Assembly (NCBI RefSeq): GCF_030530965.1
Contig: NZ_JAUMTY010000009.1
Coordinates: forward strand, 1-22,924
DNA length: 22,924 bases
Source of the DNA: Corynebacterium sp.
Lineage (GTDB): Bacteria; Actinomycetota; Actinomycetes; Mycobacteriales; Mycobacteriaceae
Direction of reading: 5' to 3'
Shown here: piece after piece, positions 15,541 to 22,918 of the stretch
Layout: every line of letters starts with the position of its first letter
How positions within the stretch are numbered: position 1 is the first letter of the stretch
Position numbers and translations under genes: made by a program
The notes under the pieces: model-generated
The model's input: the letters and a program-made list of their open reading frames with translations, nothing else
Told to the model about the DNA's origin: nothing
The model's database searches: none

Positions 15541-15591
15541 CTACGTTGGTGCTCCTTGCCTCGCACCGTCGCTACCCGATGAGCGAGATTC

Positions 15592-15636
15592 TTGGCCGGA
15601 CGAACGTTTGGTTCCTCCGGCCAATCTTGCTATCCT
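15592..15636 (+). terminator. Terminator hairpin after prs (possibly overlapping an rplY promoter)
   Basis: TTGGCCGGA (15592-15600) pairs perfectly with TCCGGCCAA (15616-15624). After one C-C mismatch, GAAC (15602-15605) pairs with GTTC (15611-15614) around a 5-nt loop, so the stem has 13 pairs. The tail TCTTGCTATCCT is only moderately T-rich. The same bases contain TTGGTT (15608-15613) and TATCCT (15631-15636) spaced by 17 bp, a fair promoter for rplY. It could therefore be a terminator, or an operator covering that promoter, or both. Confidence 0.5.
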
Positions 15637-15900
15637 GGGTCGGTATGTCTCGGCGAGGGCGGCCCGTAACCGTGCACGCACAAGAACCGCGCACAAGTAA
15701 AGGGCCCCGTTATCGACGCGATGAAAATCTATAGCGGCATACATGAGGCTCGGCGAAGCCAGCCCACTGGTATGCAATGGTTCCAACAGTGACACCATTC
15801 CGCTTTTTCTGCGTGATTCTCTCTCCGGGGCGACAAACGCGCAGATATTCCTACACCACGTTCCTTTCTGCGCGTTCATCGCTGATGATTGGAGATTATT
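15637..15900 (+). promoter_or_regulatory. Structured rplY leader region
   Basis: This 264-bp stretch before rplY holds no convincing gene but two hairpins. The first is GCATAC/GTATGC (15737-15742, 15770-15775) with a nested GGCT/AGCC stem (15747-15750, 15757-15760). The second is a perfect 10-bp stem AACGCGCAGA/TCTGCGCGTT (15836-15845, 15867-15876) with a 21-nt loop, ending 14 nt before the rplY SD. A 29-codon frame, ATG at 15645 to TAG at 15734 and rich in Arg, would be almost leaderless if the -10 at 15631 is used. L25 autoregulates through its leader in enterobacteria; I infer, but cannot show, a similar role here. I see no exact copy of the 5S loop E sequence. Confidence 0.4.
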
Positions 15901-16557
15901 GTGGCAACAAACATTACCGACCTTGAAGCTTTGCCCCGTCACGAATTCGGCAAAGGCGCTTCCCGCCGTCTGCGTCGCGCAGGCCGCATCCCTGCCGTGA
16001 TCTACGGCAAAGAACTCGACGAGCCCATCCACATTTCGGTGGACTCCATCGAATTCCACGCAGTTCTGCGTAACCACGGTGCCAACGCCATCGTCGACCT
16101 CAACGTTGACGGCGAAAAGCACCTGACCATGGTGAAGGCTGTCGACCAGAACGTCCTCACGCTCGACGCCGACCACGCTGACCTCCTGGCTATTCGCCGC
16201 GGCGAAAAGGTTGAGGTTGAGGTTCCGGTTGTTACCGAGGGCGAGGTTGCTCCGGGCGCTATGCTCATGCAGGATGTCGACGTTATCGACGTCGAAGCCG
16301 ACGTTCTGTCCATTCCGGAAGAAATCACCATTGATGTTGAGGGTCTGGAAGTTGGTACCCAGATCACCGCTGGCGACGTCCAGATGCCGGCCAACACGAC
16401 GTTGATCTCTGATCCGGAGACGTTGATCGTTAACGTGGTCGTTCCTGAGGTTGCCGACACCGACTCTGACAACGAGGAAGACACCGAGGCTGAAGAGACC
16501 GAGGGCGAGGCCACTGAGGCTGAGGGCGAGTCCGAAGAGGGCGAGTCCGAGGAGTAA
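15901..16557 (+). CDS. rplY: 50S ribosomal protein L25 / general stress protein Ctc
   Basis: A 218-residue long-form L25 (Ctc family). Residues 1-95 are the 5S rRNA-binding domain (RHEFGKGASRRLRRAGRIPAVIYGK). Residues 100-185 are the beta-rich C-terminal domain (VEVEVPVVTEGEVAPGAMLMQ, then SIPEEITIDVEGLEVG). The last 30 residues are an acidic Glu/Gly/Thr tail, as in other actinobacteria. It stabilises the central protuberance of the 50S subunit through 5S rRNA. The GTG start at 15901 has GGAG at 15891-15894 with 6-nt spacing; an earlier in-frame TTG at 15889 is rejected for lack of an SD. pth follows after 15 nt, so the two are probably co-transcribed. Confidence 0.96.
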   Translation: MATNITDLEALPRHEFGKGASRRLRRAGRIPAVIYGKELDEPIHISVDSIEFHAVLRNHGANAIVDLNVDGEKHLTMVKAVDQNVLTLDADHADLLAIRRGEKVEVEVPVVTEGEVAPGAMLMQDVDVIDVEADVLSIPEEITIDVEGLEVGTQITAGDVQMPANTTLISDPETLIVNVVVPEVADTDSDNEEDTEAEETEGEATEAEGESEEGESEE

Positions 16558-16572
16558 TTCAGGCCGTTTTCC

Positions 16573-17247
16573 GTGGGTATGTTTTCAACGTCTCAATCGC
16601 GCGGCGGGAGTGCGGCGCGGCGTAGTCCGGCCGGAAGCCGGGGCACTGACTCACAGTCATTCCTGGTTATCGGGCTGGGCAATCCCGGCTCCCAGTATGA
16701 GGGCACTCGCCACAATATTGGCCAGATGGCCCTCGACGAGGTGGCGTCCCGCGCGCTCCCCGTCCCCGTGACGTTGTCGCGGCACAAGAAAACGAACACG
16801 GATTCGGCGCAGATGTCGCTGTCCGGCCCGAATGGTTCATCTGTTTCCCTTATTCTTGGCCGTCCGCGGTCATATATGAACCTCTCGGGTGGGCCGACCT
16901 CTGCTTTGGCCCGCTTCTTCCACATTCCTCCCCAGAACGTCATTGTTCTCCACGACGACCTCGACCTCGATTTCGGGATAGTTCGTCTTAAGCGGGGTGG
17001 TGGCGAAGGCGGCCATAACGGGCTGAGGGATATCACCAAAGCCTTGGGGACAAAAGATTATCTCCGGGTGCGATTAGGAATTGGCCGCCCACCAGGACGT
17101 ATGTCCCCCGCAGACTTTGTCTTAAAAAAGTTTTCGACGCGGGAATCCGTCGATGTAGACCTGATGTGTTCTACTGCTGCCGATGCCGTGGAGCTGCTGG
17201 CCACCCGCGGGCTGGAGTACGCCCAGAACACGATTCACGGACGCTAG
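16573..17247 (+). CDS. pth: Peptidyl-tRNA hydrolase
   Basis: A 224-residue Pth that frees tRNA from peptidyl-tRNA dropped by stalled ribosomes. After a 28-residue basic, Ser/Arg-rich extension, the core begins FLVIGLGNPGSQYEGTRHNIG. The catalytic His is H47, with N103 (SYMNLSG), D128 (HDDLDLDFG) and N149 (GGHNGLRD) at the expected places. The start could be GTG at 16573 or ATG at 16579; neither has a strong SD, and coupling to rplY 15 nt upstream seems likely. The gene converges with a minus-strand gene only 19 bp away, with no terminator hairpin between them. The stop codon lies in a 7-nt tandem repeat (ACGCTAG twice). Confidence 0.96.
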   Translation: MGMFSTSQSRGGSAARRSPAGSRGTDSQSFLVIGLGNPGSQYEGTRHNIGQMALDEVASRALPVPVTLSRHKKTNTDSAQMSLSGPNGSSVSLILGRPRSYMNLSGGPTSALARFFHIPPQNVIVLHDDLDLDFGIVRLKRGGGEGGHNGLRDITKALGTKDYLRVRLGIGRPPGRMSPADFVLKKFSTRESVDVDLMCSTAADAVELLATRGLEYAQNTIHGR

Positions 17248-17266
17248 ACGCTAGGCCACGCTGGCA

Positions 17267-17683
17267 TTACCTGCGATTCCTCAATTTCTGAAGCGTCCGC
17301 TTGAGGTTATCGTCGTCCAACTCTGCCGTATCGACCTTGCGCAACTGCGCGAAGACATACGGGCACCGCATGCACCGCGGCGACGAGTGACAGCACTTCT
17401 TCTTTGGCCCTTTTTCCAGGCACTTCGCTACTTCTTTGTGTAGCGCAGTGGCCCCCATAGCCGACGGCGTTTCGTTAAAGAGCACGCCCTTCTTGCGTGC
17501 TTCCAACCGCGCATAATACTGAGCCTCATAGGCTGCTTCCGCATCACGAAATGGGCACGGCTTCCGTCTACCGTCGCACCCCGAATCGGCATCACATGGG
17601 CGTCGTACGGTCACATCTCCTGAAGAGTATGAGTAAGCACTGACTGCACGCTGACGTGACGTGCGCTTTTTTCGCTTACCCAC
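17267..17683 (-). CDS. Small basic Cys-rich protein of unknown function
   Basis: A 138-residue protein that I do not recognise as a named family. It opens with a strongly basic segment (GKRKKRTSRQR) and has eight cysteines, at 30, 36, 43, 88, 97, 98, 104 and 107. They fall in two clusters, PCDADSGCDGRRKPCPF and CCHSSPRCMRCPY; the second (C-x5-C-x2-C-P) looks like a metal or Fe-S site. The C-terminus is charged and helical (DDDNLKRTLQKLRNRR). There is no signal peptide or membrane helix, so it is probably cytoplasmic and possibly nucleic-acid binding (inference). GTG start at 17681-17683, with GAGG 8 nt upstream. It converges on pth and diverges from the malic enzyme gene. Confidence 0.75.
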   Translation of the reverse strand: MGKRKKRTSRQRAVSAYSYSSGDVTVRRPCDADSGCDGRRKPCPFRDAEAAYEAQYYARLEARKKGVLFNETPSAMGATALHKEVAKCLEKGPKKKCCHSSPRCMRCPYVFAQLRKVDTAELDDDNLKRTLQKLRNRR

Positions 17684-17747
17684 AATGATGACCTCTTGAG
17701 ACTAATTACCTACCTTCACATTTCAGCCGTATTCCCCCAGTTTGGGC

Positions 17748-17797
17748 TGGTTAGGCTGATCGCTGTGAGGTTTCCCTTGTACTCTCAGCCCTAACCA
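17748..17797. repeat. Inverted repeat in the divergent intergenic region
   Basis: TGGTTAGGCTGA (17748-17759) and TCAGCCCTAACCA (17785-17797) are inverted copies, apart from one extra C. The 25-bp spacer could be a loop in RNA or the spacing of two bound regulator subunits. It lies 65-114 bp upstream of the Cys-rich gene, probably in its promoter region. Confidence 0.55.
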
Positions 17798-17820
17798 TAA
17801 CACCGGGACGGTAGCCTCTG

Positions 17821-17857
17821 TAAGAATTGGGGGTGAACGTTGATCCCCCTATTCTTA
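17821..17857. repeat. Strong G5/C5 palindrome upstream of malic enzyme
   Basis: TAAGAATTGGGGG (17821-17833) and CCCCCTATTCTTA (17845-17857) pair at 12 of 13 positions around the 11-nt centre TGAACGTTGAT, which itself contains the palindrome AACGTT. Because it lies between divergent genes, a terminator is not needed here, and an operator is more likely. The G5 and C5 tracts resemble the short G/C-tract sites described for the corynebacterial carbon regulator RamA (from memory of the family; not verified here). Confidence 0.6.
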
Positions 17858-17943
17858 TCGGTAATTGTTCTTAAAGGTTGGTTGCGCCCTTCATGGGGTC
17901 ACTCGCCCAACGCACGCTGTCCTCTCCCACCCTTTTCCCCGGA

Positions 17944-17981
17944 AATTCTCAGCGGAATTCTCAGCACAACGTCTCTAGGAT
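17944..17981 (+). promoter_or_regulatory. Direct repeats and putative -10 upstream of malic enzyme
   Basis: AATTCTCAGC is repeated at 17944-17953 and 17956-17965 (12-bp period). It is followed by TAGGAT at 17976-17981, a fair -10 box about 130 bp before the malic enzyme start; the -35 region has no consensus hexamer. Between here and 18098 I see no gene. The repeats overlap the expected -35 position, consistent with a binding site, but this is inference. Confidence 0.33.
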
Positions 17982-18110
17982 GAGAACGAAAGGGCATGGC
18001 GTAAACCGAAATACTTTCGCCTGTCCTTCTACAAGGCCCTGGGGCGCACCAATATCCCTGGGCAACCCATATTTCCAATCATCAAACAGTTATTAGCGAG
18101 GAGACAGCTT

Positions 18111-19784
18111 TTGTCCATTCGTCCCAATGCGATCACCGATCCGCATATCAACCGCGGAACCGCATATACATATGAAGAGCGTAAGAAACTTGGACTCACC
18201 GGCCGGTTACCGTCGGGAGTGGAAACCCTCGAATCTCAGGCACAGCGCTGCTACCAGCAATTAAGCCAATTCGAAAACAACCTCAACAAATATCATTACT
18301 TAGACGAACTGCACGGCCGTAACGAGACCGTCTATTTCAAACTCCTCGTTGACCACCTCAAAGAGCTCCTCCCCATCGTGTACGACCCCACCATCGGCGA
18401 CGCGATTGAAAACTGGTCACAGGACTACCGCCGCTCACACGCTGTATATCTCTCCATCGATCGTGTCGACGAAATCCGCGAAAGCTTCGAAACCCTAGGA
18501 CTTGGGCCCGACGACGTCGACCTCATCGTCTGCTCAGATGCCGAAGAAATCCTGGGCATCGGCGACTGGGGAGTTAACGGAACCGATATCGCCATCGGAA
18601 AACTGGCCATCTACACCGCTGCTGCGGGCGTCGACCCCTCGCGCGTGATCGCGGTCAACCTCGACGTCGGCACTGATAATGAGGACCTCCTCAATTCCCC
18701 CTTCTACCTGGGGAATCGCCACGCGCGCGTCCGTGGCGAGCGCTACGACAATCTCATTTCCGAGTACTTGCGCGTCGCAAGCGATATGTTCCCGAACGCG
18801 CTCCTACACTTTGAAGATTTCGGCCCATCAAATGCGCGCCGTATTCTTCGCGACAATTCCGACAGCTACCGCATCTTTAACGATGACATGCAAGGCACAG
18901 GGGCTATTGTCACCGCCGCGGTCATGGCGGGGATGAAGGCAAACAACACCACGTTCGCTGACCAGCGTCTCGTCGTTTATGGTGCAGGAACAGCGGGCAC
19001 AGGTATGGCAGACCAGATTCGCGCCGGAATGATTCGCGACGGTTTGAGCGAGGATGAAGCGACACGGCGGATCTGGCTCATCGACGTCAACGGGTTGGTC
19101 ACCGATGACATGGATAACCTCCCGGATTACCAGCAAACATACGCGCGACCTGCGTCGGAAGTGAAAGACTGGGGCGGGAAAGATGGGAAAATCGGGTTGC
19201 TCGATGTGGTTCGCCATGCCCAGCCCACCATCCTCATCGGCACCTCGACTGACCACGGTGCGTTTACCGAACCAGTAATCCAGGAGATGGCGAAACACTG
19301 CGACCGGCCCATCGTCCTGCCGTTGTCTAACCCGACCTCGCGCATTGAAGCGATGCCTGCCGACGTCGTGAAGTGGTCGGACGGGCGTGCTCTTGTTGCT
19401 GCTGGTATTCCCGTTGACGACTTCGAGTACAACGACGTCACCTACGGATTTGGCCAGGGCAACAATGCCTTGCTGTACCCGGGCCTCGGGTTGGGTGTCA
19501 TCGTGTCACGAGCAGACCGGGTTACCGACGGAATGCTGCTGGCTGCGGCCTCGGCGGTTGCCAAGCAGGTGGACGCCTCCCAGCTTGGTGCGCCCATTCT
19601 GCCGCCGGTCGAGAATCTGCGGGCATCGTCGGCTCGGGTTGCGGAAGCGGTGATCCGTGAAGCGGTCGAGTCCGGTGTTGCGCAAAATGAGCCCGACAAT
19701 GTTGTTGAGGCGGTTCGACTCGCGATGTGGTGGCCGGAGTATCCAGACGAGCTTGCCACGGAACACGAGGGTGACAAGAAATAG
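18111..19784 (+). CDS. maeA: NAD-dependent malic enzyme (long form)
   Basis: A 557-residue long-form malic enzyme (SfcA/MaeA/Mez type) that oxidatively decarboxylates malate to pyruvate, linking the TCA cycle with pyruvate metabolism. RGTAYTYEERKKLGLTGRLP is near the N-terminus. The catalytic Tyr is about Y91 (PIVYDPTIGDA) and the catalytic Lys K164 (DIAIGKLAIY). Metal ligands are E235 and D236 (HFEDFGPSNA) and D259 (FNDDMQGTG). The Rossmann motif is VVYGAGTAGTGMA (289-301). NAD rather than NADP preference is inferred from family membership only. The start is TTG at 18111-18113, supported by AGGAG at 18099-18103 with 7-nt spacing. It has a long upstream region with palindromes, so regulation by carbon source is plausible. 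It converges with the nitronate monooxygenase-like gene. Confidence 0.94.
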   Translation: MSIRPNAITDPHINRGTAYTYEERKKLGLTGRLPSGVETLESQAQRCYQQLSQFENNLNKYHYLDELHGRNETVYFKLLVDHLKELLPIVYDPTIGDAIENWSQDYRRSHAVYLSIDRVDEIRESFETLGLGPDDVDLIVCSDAEEILGIGDWGVNGTDIAIGKLAIYTAAAGVDPSRVIAVNLDVGTDNEDLLNSPFYLGNRHARVRGERYDNLISEYLRVASDMFPNALLHFEDFGPSNARRILRDNSDSYRIFNDDMQGTGAIVTAAVMAGMKANNTTFADQRLVVYGAGTAGTGMADQIRAGMIRDGLSEDEATRRIWLIDVNGLVTDDMDNLPDYQQTYARPASEVKDWGGKDGKIGLLDVVRHAQPTILIGTSTDHGAFTEPVIQEMAKHCDRPIVLPLSNPTSRIEAMPADVVKWSDGRALVAAGIPVDDFEYNDVTYGFGQGNNALLYPGLGLGVIVSRADRVTDGMLLAAASAVAKQVDASQLGAPILPPVENLRASSARVAEAVIREAVESGVAQNEPDNVVEAVRLAMWWPEYPDELATEHEGDKK

Positions 19785-19864
19785 GCGACGAGGGATAGAC
19801 GACGAGAGATAGTCGGCGGGGAATAAAATGGTGCGCACCTGGCGCGCCGTGTACTCCTTATCCA

Positions 19865-21034
19865 CTACCTGCCTTGAAGCAGAAGATCGACGACGCTGCC
19901 GGCGGTCCCTCCATGGGCGTATTCAACACTCTGACCAGCCCATAATGACATGCAGTCCGTCTCCCCTTGCTTGGTTGCCGCCTTCCGAATGGGCGATGTG
20001 AGCCCATTGACCGCGGGATAGACCGACGGTGCGTCGGGGTGGGCGTCGATAAATGCGTTCCGACGCCCGCGTGCTGGCCGCCCGGAATATGCGCGGGTGA
20101 TCACGGTGTCGTCGGCCGTCGCTGAAATGAGTGCCTGTTTGTAGGGCTCATTCGTTCCCGCTTCGTCCGTCGCGGCGAATATGGTTCCGGCTGCAACGGC
20201 GTCCGCCCCGTGGCGTAACGCCTCCGCCACGTGATCGGGAGTCGCGATGCCTCCTGCCGCGATGATGGCTGGGCGCGTCGACGCATGCGTGTCCGCGAAT
20301 AGATCGGATACTGCCTGCACAAGGGACATCAATGGCTCGGAGCCGGGCTCTTCATCGGCTGTCGTTGTCGCGCGGTGCCCACCGGCTTCCGGGCCCTGAA
20401 CGACGACGGCCGCCACACCTCGCTCGGCCGCGACCTGCGCCGCATGGGTGGTGGCGACAGTTGCCCACACTTCAATTCCGCGCGATTGGAATTCGTCGAC
20501 CAATTCCTCGGGCGGAAGACCAAAGGTAAAGCTCAGGGCATCGGGAACTGAAACGCCCTCGGCGTGATTATCACCGTCAGCAGGTCCCTCCCCTTGCTGC
20601 TCTCGTTGGTCGAGGCGTCGACGTATGACCGCGAGCTTCCCCTCCCACTGGTCGTCAGTGGTCCAGTTCAACTCGGGTTCGGCAACACCAAACCGTTCAT
20701 AATCCTTCGCCAGCTCATCGCGGTATGCCGCAGCGCGATCGCGGTCCACTCCGGAGGGGCTGGGTTGTGGCACGAAAAGATTGAGGCCATAGAAGGGTTC
20801 CGCGCCACGTTGACGTGCCCGTTGAGCAACGTCGTCAAGTTCTTTGTCTACTGCTTCTGGGGTTTTGTATCCCGCTGCTAAGAAACCGAGCCCTCCTCGG
20901 GCAGCGACGGCATCAACGAGCGCCGGTGAAGAGGGACCTCCCGCCATCGGGGCGGCGATAATGGTTCGGTAGGCTCTCGACTTCACTGTCGACGATGTGT
21001 CTTCTGTCGGTTGTGTGTTCTGGGTCTCATTCAT
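19865..21034 (-). CDS. Nitronate monooxygenase / 2-nitropropane dioxygenase-like flavoprotein
   Basis: A 389-residue FMN-dependent TIM-barrel protein of the NPD/nitronate monooxygenase family, which oxidises alkyl nitronates; the physiological substrate in bacteria is usually unclear. The N-terminal IIAAPMAGGPSSPALVDAVAARGGLGFLAAGY is typical of the family. The conserved His is H220 in VVQGPEAGGH, and the phosphate-binding segment is IIAAGGIATPDHVAEALRHGADAVAAGT. A charged insertion (about 143-163, EQQGEGPADGDNHAEG) is specific to this copy. The ATG at 21032-21034 has no SD and follows a possible TACTCT -10 by only a few bases, so translation may be nearly leaderless. It diverges from prfC (186-bp gap) and converges with malic enzyme (80-bp gap holding the short palindrome GGTGCGCACC). 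Confidence 0.9.
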   Translation of the reverse strand: MNETQNTQPTEDTSSTVKSRAYRTIIAAPMAGGPSSPALVDAVAARGGLGFLAAGYKTPEAVDKELDDVAQRARQRGAEPFYGLNLFVPQPSPSGVDRDRAAAYRDELAKDYERFGVAEPELNWTTDDQWEGKLAVIRRRLDQREQQGEGPADGDNHAEGVSVPDALSFTFGLPPEELVDEFQSRGIEVWATVATTHAAQVAAERGVAAVVVQGPEAGGHRATTTADEEPGSEPLMSLVQAVSDLFADTHASTRPAIIAAGGIATPDHVAEALRHGADAVAAGTIFAATDEAGTNEPYKQALISATADDTVITRAYSGRPARGRRNAFIDAHPDAPSVYPAVNGLTSPIRKAATKQGETDCMSLWAGQSVEYAHGGTAGSVVDLLLQGR

Positions 21035-21107
21035 GGCGCTGAGAGTACAGCGTCATGACTACGCAGAAGGGTAAAACACTAAAAACATTCCCCCATAGTG
21101 GTGCGGC

Positions 21108-21127
21108 TATCATAGAGCGGTTAGATT
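21108..21127 (+). promoter_or_regulatory. Putative -10 elements for prfC
   Basis: TATCAT (21108-21113) and TAGATT (21122-21127) are the two best -10 candidates in the 186-bp divergent spacer, 94-113 bp before the prfC ATG. Neither has a strong -35. They would leave a 5' UTR of roughly 85-100 nt. Confidence 0.3.
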
Positions 21128-21220
21128 AACGACGGCCTACACTGACGCCATTGCGGCAGACGGACACAACCGGTGAAATAAAACAGCCCGGAGACCAGCG
21201 AGAGGAAAAGGAACGCTCAG

Positions 21221-22870
21221 ATGAGTACAGTCGCGGAGGAAAGCGCTCGACGCCGAACATTCGCAGTGATTGCACACCCCGACGCTGGTAAATCCACACT
21301 CACCGAGGCGCTGGCCCTTCACGCCCATGTGATCGCCGAGGCGGGGGCTGTTCATGGCAAGGCCGGCCGCAAGTCCACCGTGTCGGACTGGATGGAGATG
21401 GAAAAAGATCGTGGTATTTCCATCGCCTCGTCGGCTCTCCAGTTCGAGTATCTCCCCGAAAATGCACCGAAGGGCACAGAGCCTTATGTCATTAACTTAG
21501 TTGATACCCCTGGTCACGCGGACTTTTCGGAGGACACCTACCGCGTCCTCACCGCTGTGGACGCTGCCGTCATGCTCATCGACGGCGCGAAGGGCCTGGA
21601 ACCGCAGACGCTCAAGCTGTTCCGGGTGTGTAAAGCCCGTGGCCTTCCCATCATCACGGTGATCAACAAGTGGGACCGCCCAGGCCGCGCTCCCCTCGAG
21701 CTCATGGACGAGATTGTCGACGAAATCGGCCTGCAGCCGACACCACTGTTTTGGCCCGTAGGAATGGCTGGCGACTTCCACGGCCTCGCCCGGCGCGACG
21801 CCGACGGTGACGTCACGGAATATATTCACTTCTTGCGCACCGCGGGCGGGTCAACAATCGCCCCCGAGGAGCACTACTCCCCCGACGAGGCATCGTCGAA
21901 GGAAGGCGATGTGTGGGACACCGCGGTCGAAGAGTGCGAGCTTCTCACCATGGACGGCGCCATCCATGACCAGGAACTTTTCCTGGACTGCACCACATCT
22001 CCTGTGGTGTTTGCGTCGGCAATGTTGAATTTTGGTGTTCATCAGATTTTGGACCTGCTGTGCCAGCTTGCTCCTGAGCCGGGGCCGCGGAAAACAGATC
22101 CCAAGGTTCTCGAATCAGCGGGCAAGGCGACGGGGGCGATCGACACGGAGCGTTCACCGGAAGATCCGTTTTCCGGCGTGATTTTCAAGGTTCAGGCGGG
22201 TATGGATACTCATCACCGCGACAAGCTGGCCTTTATGCGGGTGGTGTCGGGCGAGTTCGATCGCGGGATGCAGGTTACTCATGCGCAATCTGGCCGCTCA
22301 TTTTCGACGAAATACGCGCTGACCGTGTTTGGGCGGACGAGGTCGACGGTCGAAACGGCGTATCCCGGCGACATTGTGGGGCTTGTTAACGCGGGGTCGT
22401 TAGCTCCTGGCGACACGATTTATGAGGGCACGAAGGTGCAATTTGCGCCCATGCCGCAGTTCGCGCCGGAGAATTTCCGCACGTTGCGTGCTCGCTCGCT
22501 GGGCAAATACAAGCAGTTCCGCAAAGCGTTGGAGCAGCTGTCGTCAGAGGGCGTGGTGCAGATTCTCCGCAACGATGCTCGTGGCGACGCTGCGCCGGTG
22601 ATGGCTGCCGTCGGGCCCATGCAGTTTGAGGTCATGCAGGCCCGGATGGCGAACGAGTACAACGTCGAAACGGAAACGAGCCCTGTTCCGTATTCGGTGG
22701 CTCGGCGTACCGATCATGAGTCCGCCCCGGAGCTCAACCGCCAGCGCGGTGTGGAGGTGTTCACCCGTGATGATGGCGAGCTCATTGCCCTATTCGGCGA
22801 CAAGTGGAAACTGCAGTTCATTGAGCGTGAGCACCCGGAGTTCACGCTCGAGCCGATGGTGGCTGACTAG
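21221..22870 (+). CDS. prfC: Peptide chain release factor 3 (RF3), GTPase
   Basis: A 549-residue class II release factor that uses GTP to remove RF1 and RF2 from the ribosome after peptide release. G-domain motifs: G1 IAHPDAGKST (17-26), switch region MEMEKDRGISIASS (58-71), G3 DTPGHADF (95-102) and G4 NKWD (149-152; RF3 often has NKLD). Domains II and III follow (GVIFKVQAGMDTHHRDKLAFMRV; VGPMQFEVMQARM; YNVETETSPV). Length matches the family, so the gene is complete. The ATG has AAGGA upstream with a spacing of about 7-8 nt. Downstream, the window ends within 54 bp. No partner gene is coupled to it here. Confidence 0.96.
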   Translation: MSTVAEESARRRTFAVIAHPDAGKSTLTEALALHAHVIAEAGAVHGKAGRKSTVSDWMEMEKDRGISIASSALQFEYLPENAPKGTEPYVINLVDTPGHADFSEDTYRVLTAVDAAVMLIDGAKGLEPQTLKLFRVCKARGLPIITVINKWDRPGRAPLELMDEIVDEIGLQPTPLFWPVGMAGDFHGLARRDADGDVTEYIHFLRTAGGSTIAPEEHYSPDEASSKEGDVWDTAVEECELLTMDGAIHDQELFLDCTTSPVVFASAMLNFGVHQILDLLCQLAPEPGPRKTDPKVLESAGKATGAIDTERSPEDPFSGVIFKVQAGMDTHHRDKLAFMRVVSGEFDRGMQVTHAQSGRSFSTKYALTVFGRTRSTVETAYPGDIVGLVNAGSLAPGDTIYEGTKVQFAPMPQFAPENFRTLRARSLGKYKQFRKALEQLSSEGVVQILRNDARGDAAPVMAAVGPMQFEVMQARMANEYNVETETSPVPYSVARRTDHESAPELNRQRGVEVFTRDDGELIALFGDKWKLQFIEREHPEFTLEPMVAD

Positions 22871-22895
22871 CCGCCTCATTTACGACGCGAACGTT

Positions 22896-22918
22896 TCGGC
22901 AAACCTGTCTGTTGCCGA
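22896..22918 (+). terminator. Possible terminator hairpin after prfC
   Basis: TCGGCAA (22896-22902) and TTGCCGA (22912-22918) form a perfect 7-bp stem with a 9-nt loop, 25 nt after the prfC stop. The window ends 6 nt later, so a T-run cannot be assessed. The same bases are also open in one minus-strand frame, so the hairpin may instead lie within the end of a convergent gene. Confidence 0.35.

Noticed and set aside
15743..16000. A plus-strand 85-codon frame in the rplY leader
   Set aside because: Overlaps the start of rplY in another frame and has no SD; better explained by the leader RNA.
15541..16176. A 211-codon minus-strand frame across the rplY leader and rplY start
   Set aside because: Its first half is antisense to rplY and the rest lacks any recognisable domain or ribosome binding site.
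17878..18096. A 72-codon plus-strand frame upstream of malic enzyme
   Set aside because: No SD, low-complexity composition, and it lies in the likely promoter region of malic enzyme.
19783..19864. Imperfect tandem repeats and palindromes between malic enzyme and the nitronate monooxygenase gene as a mobile element footprint
   Set aside because: Repeats of about 15 bp (GACGAG-GATAG type) and GGTGCGCACC are short and imperfect, with no element or flanking target duplication; probably just a convergent spacer.
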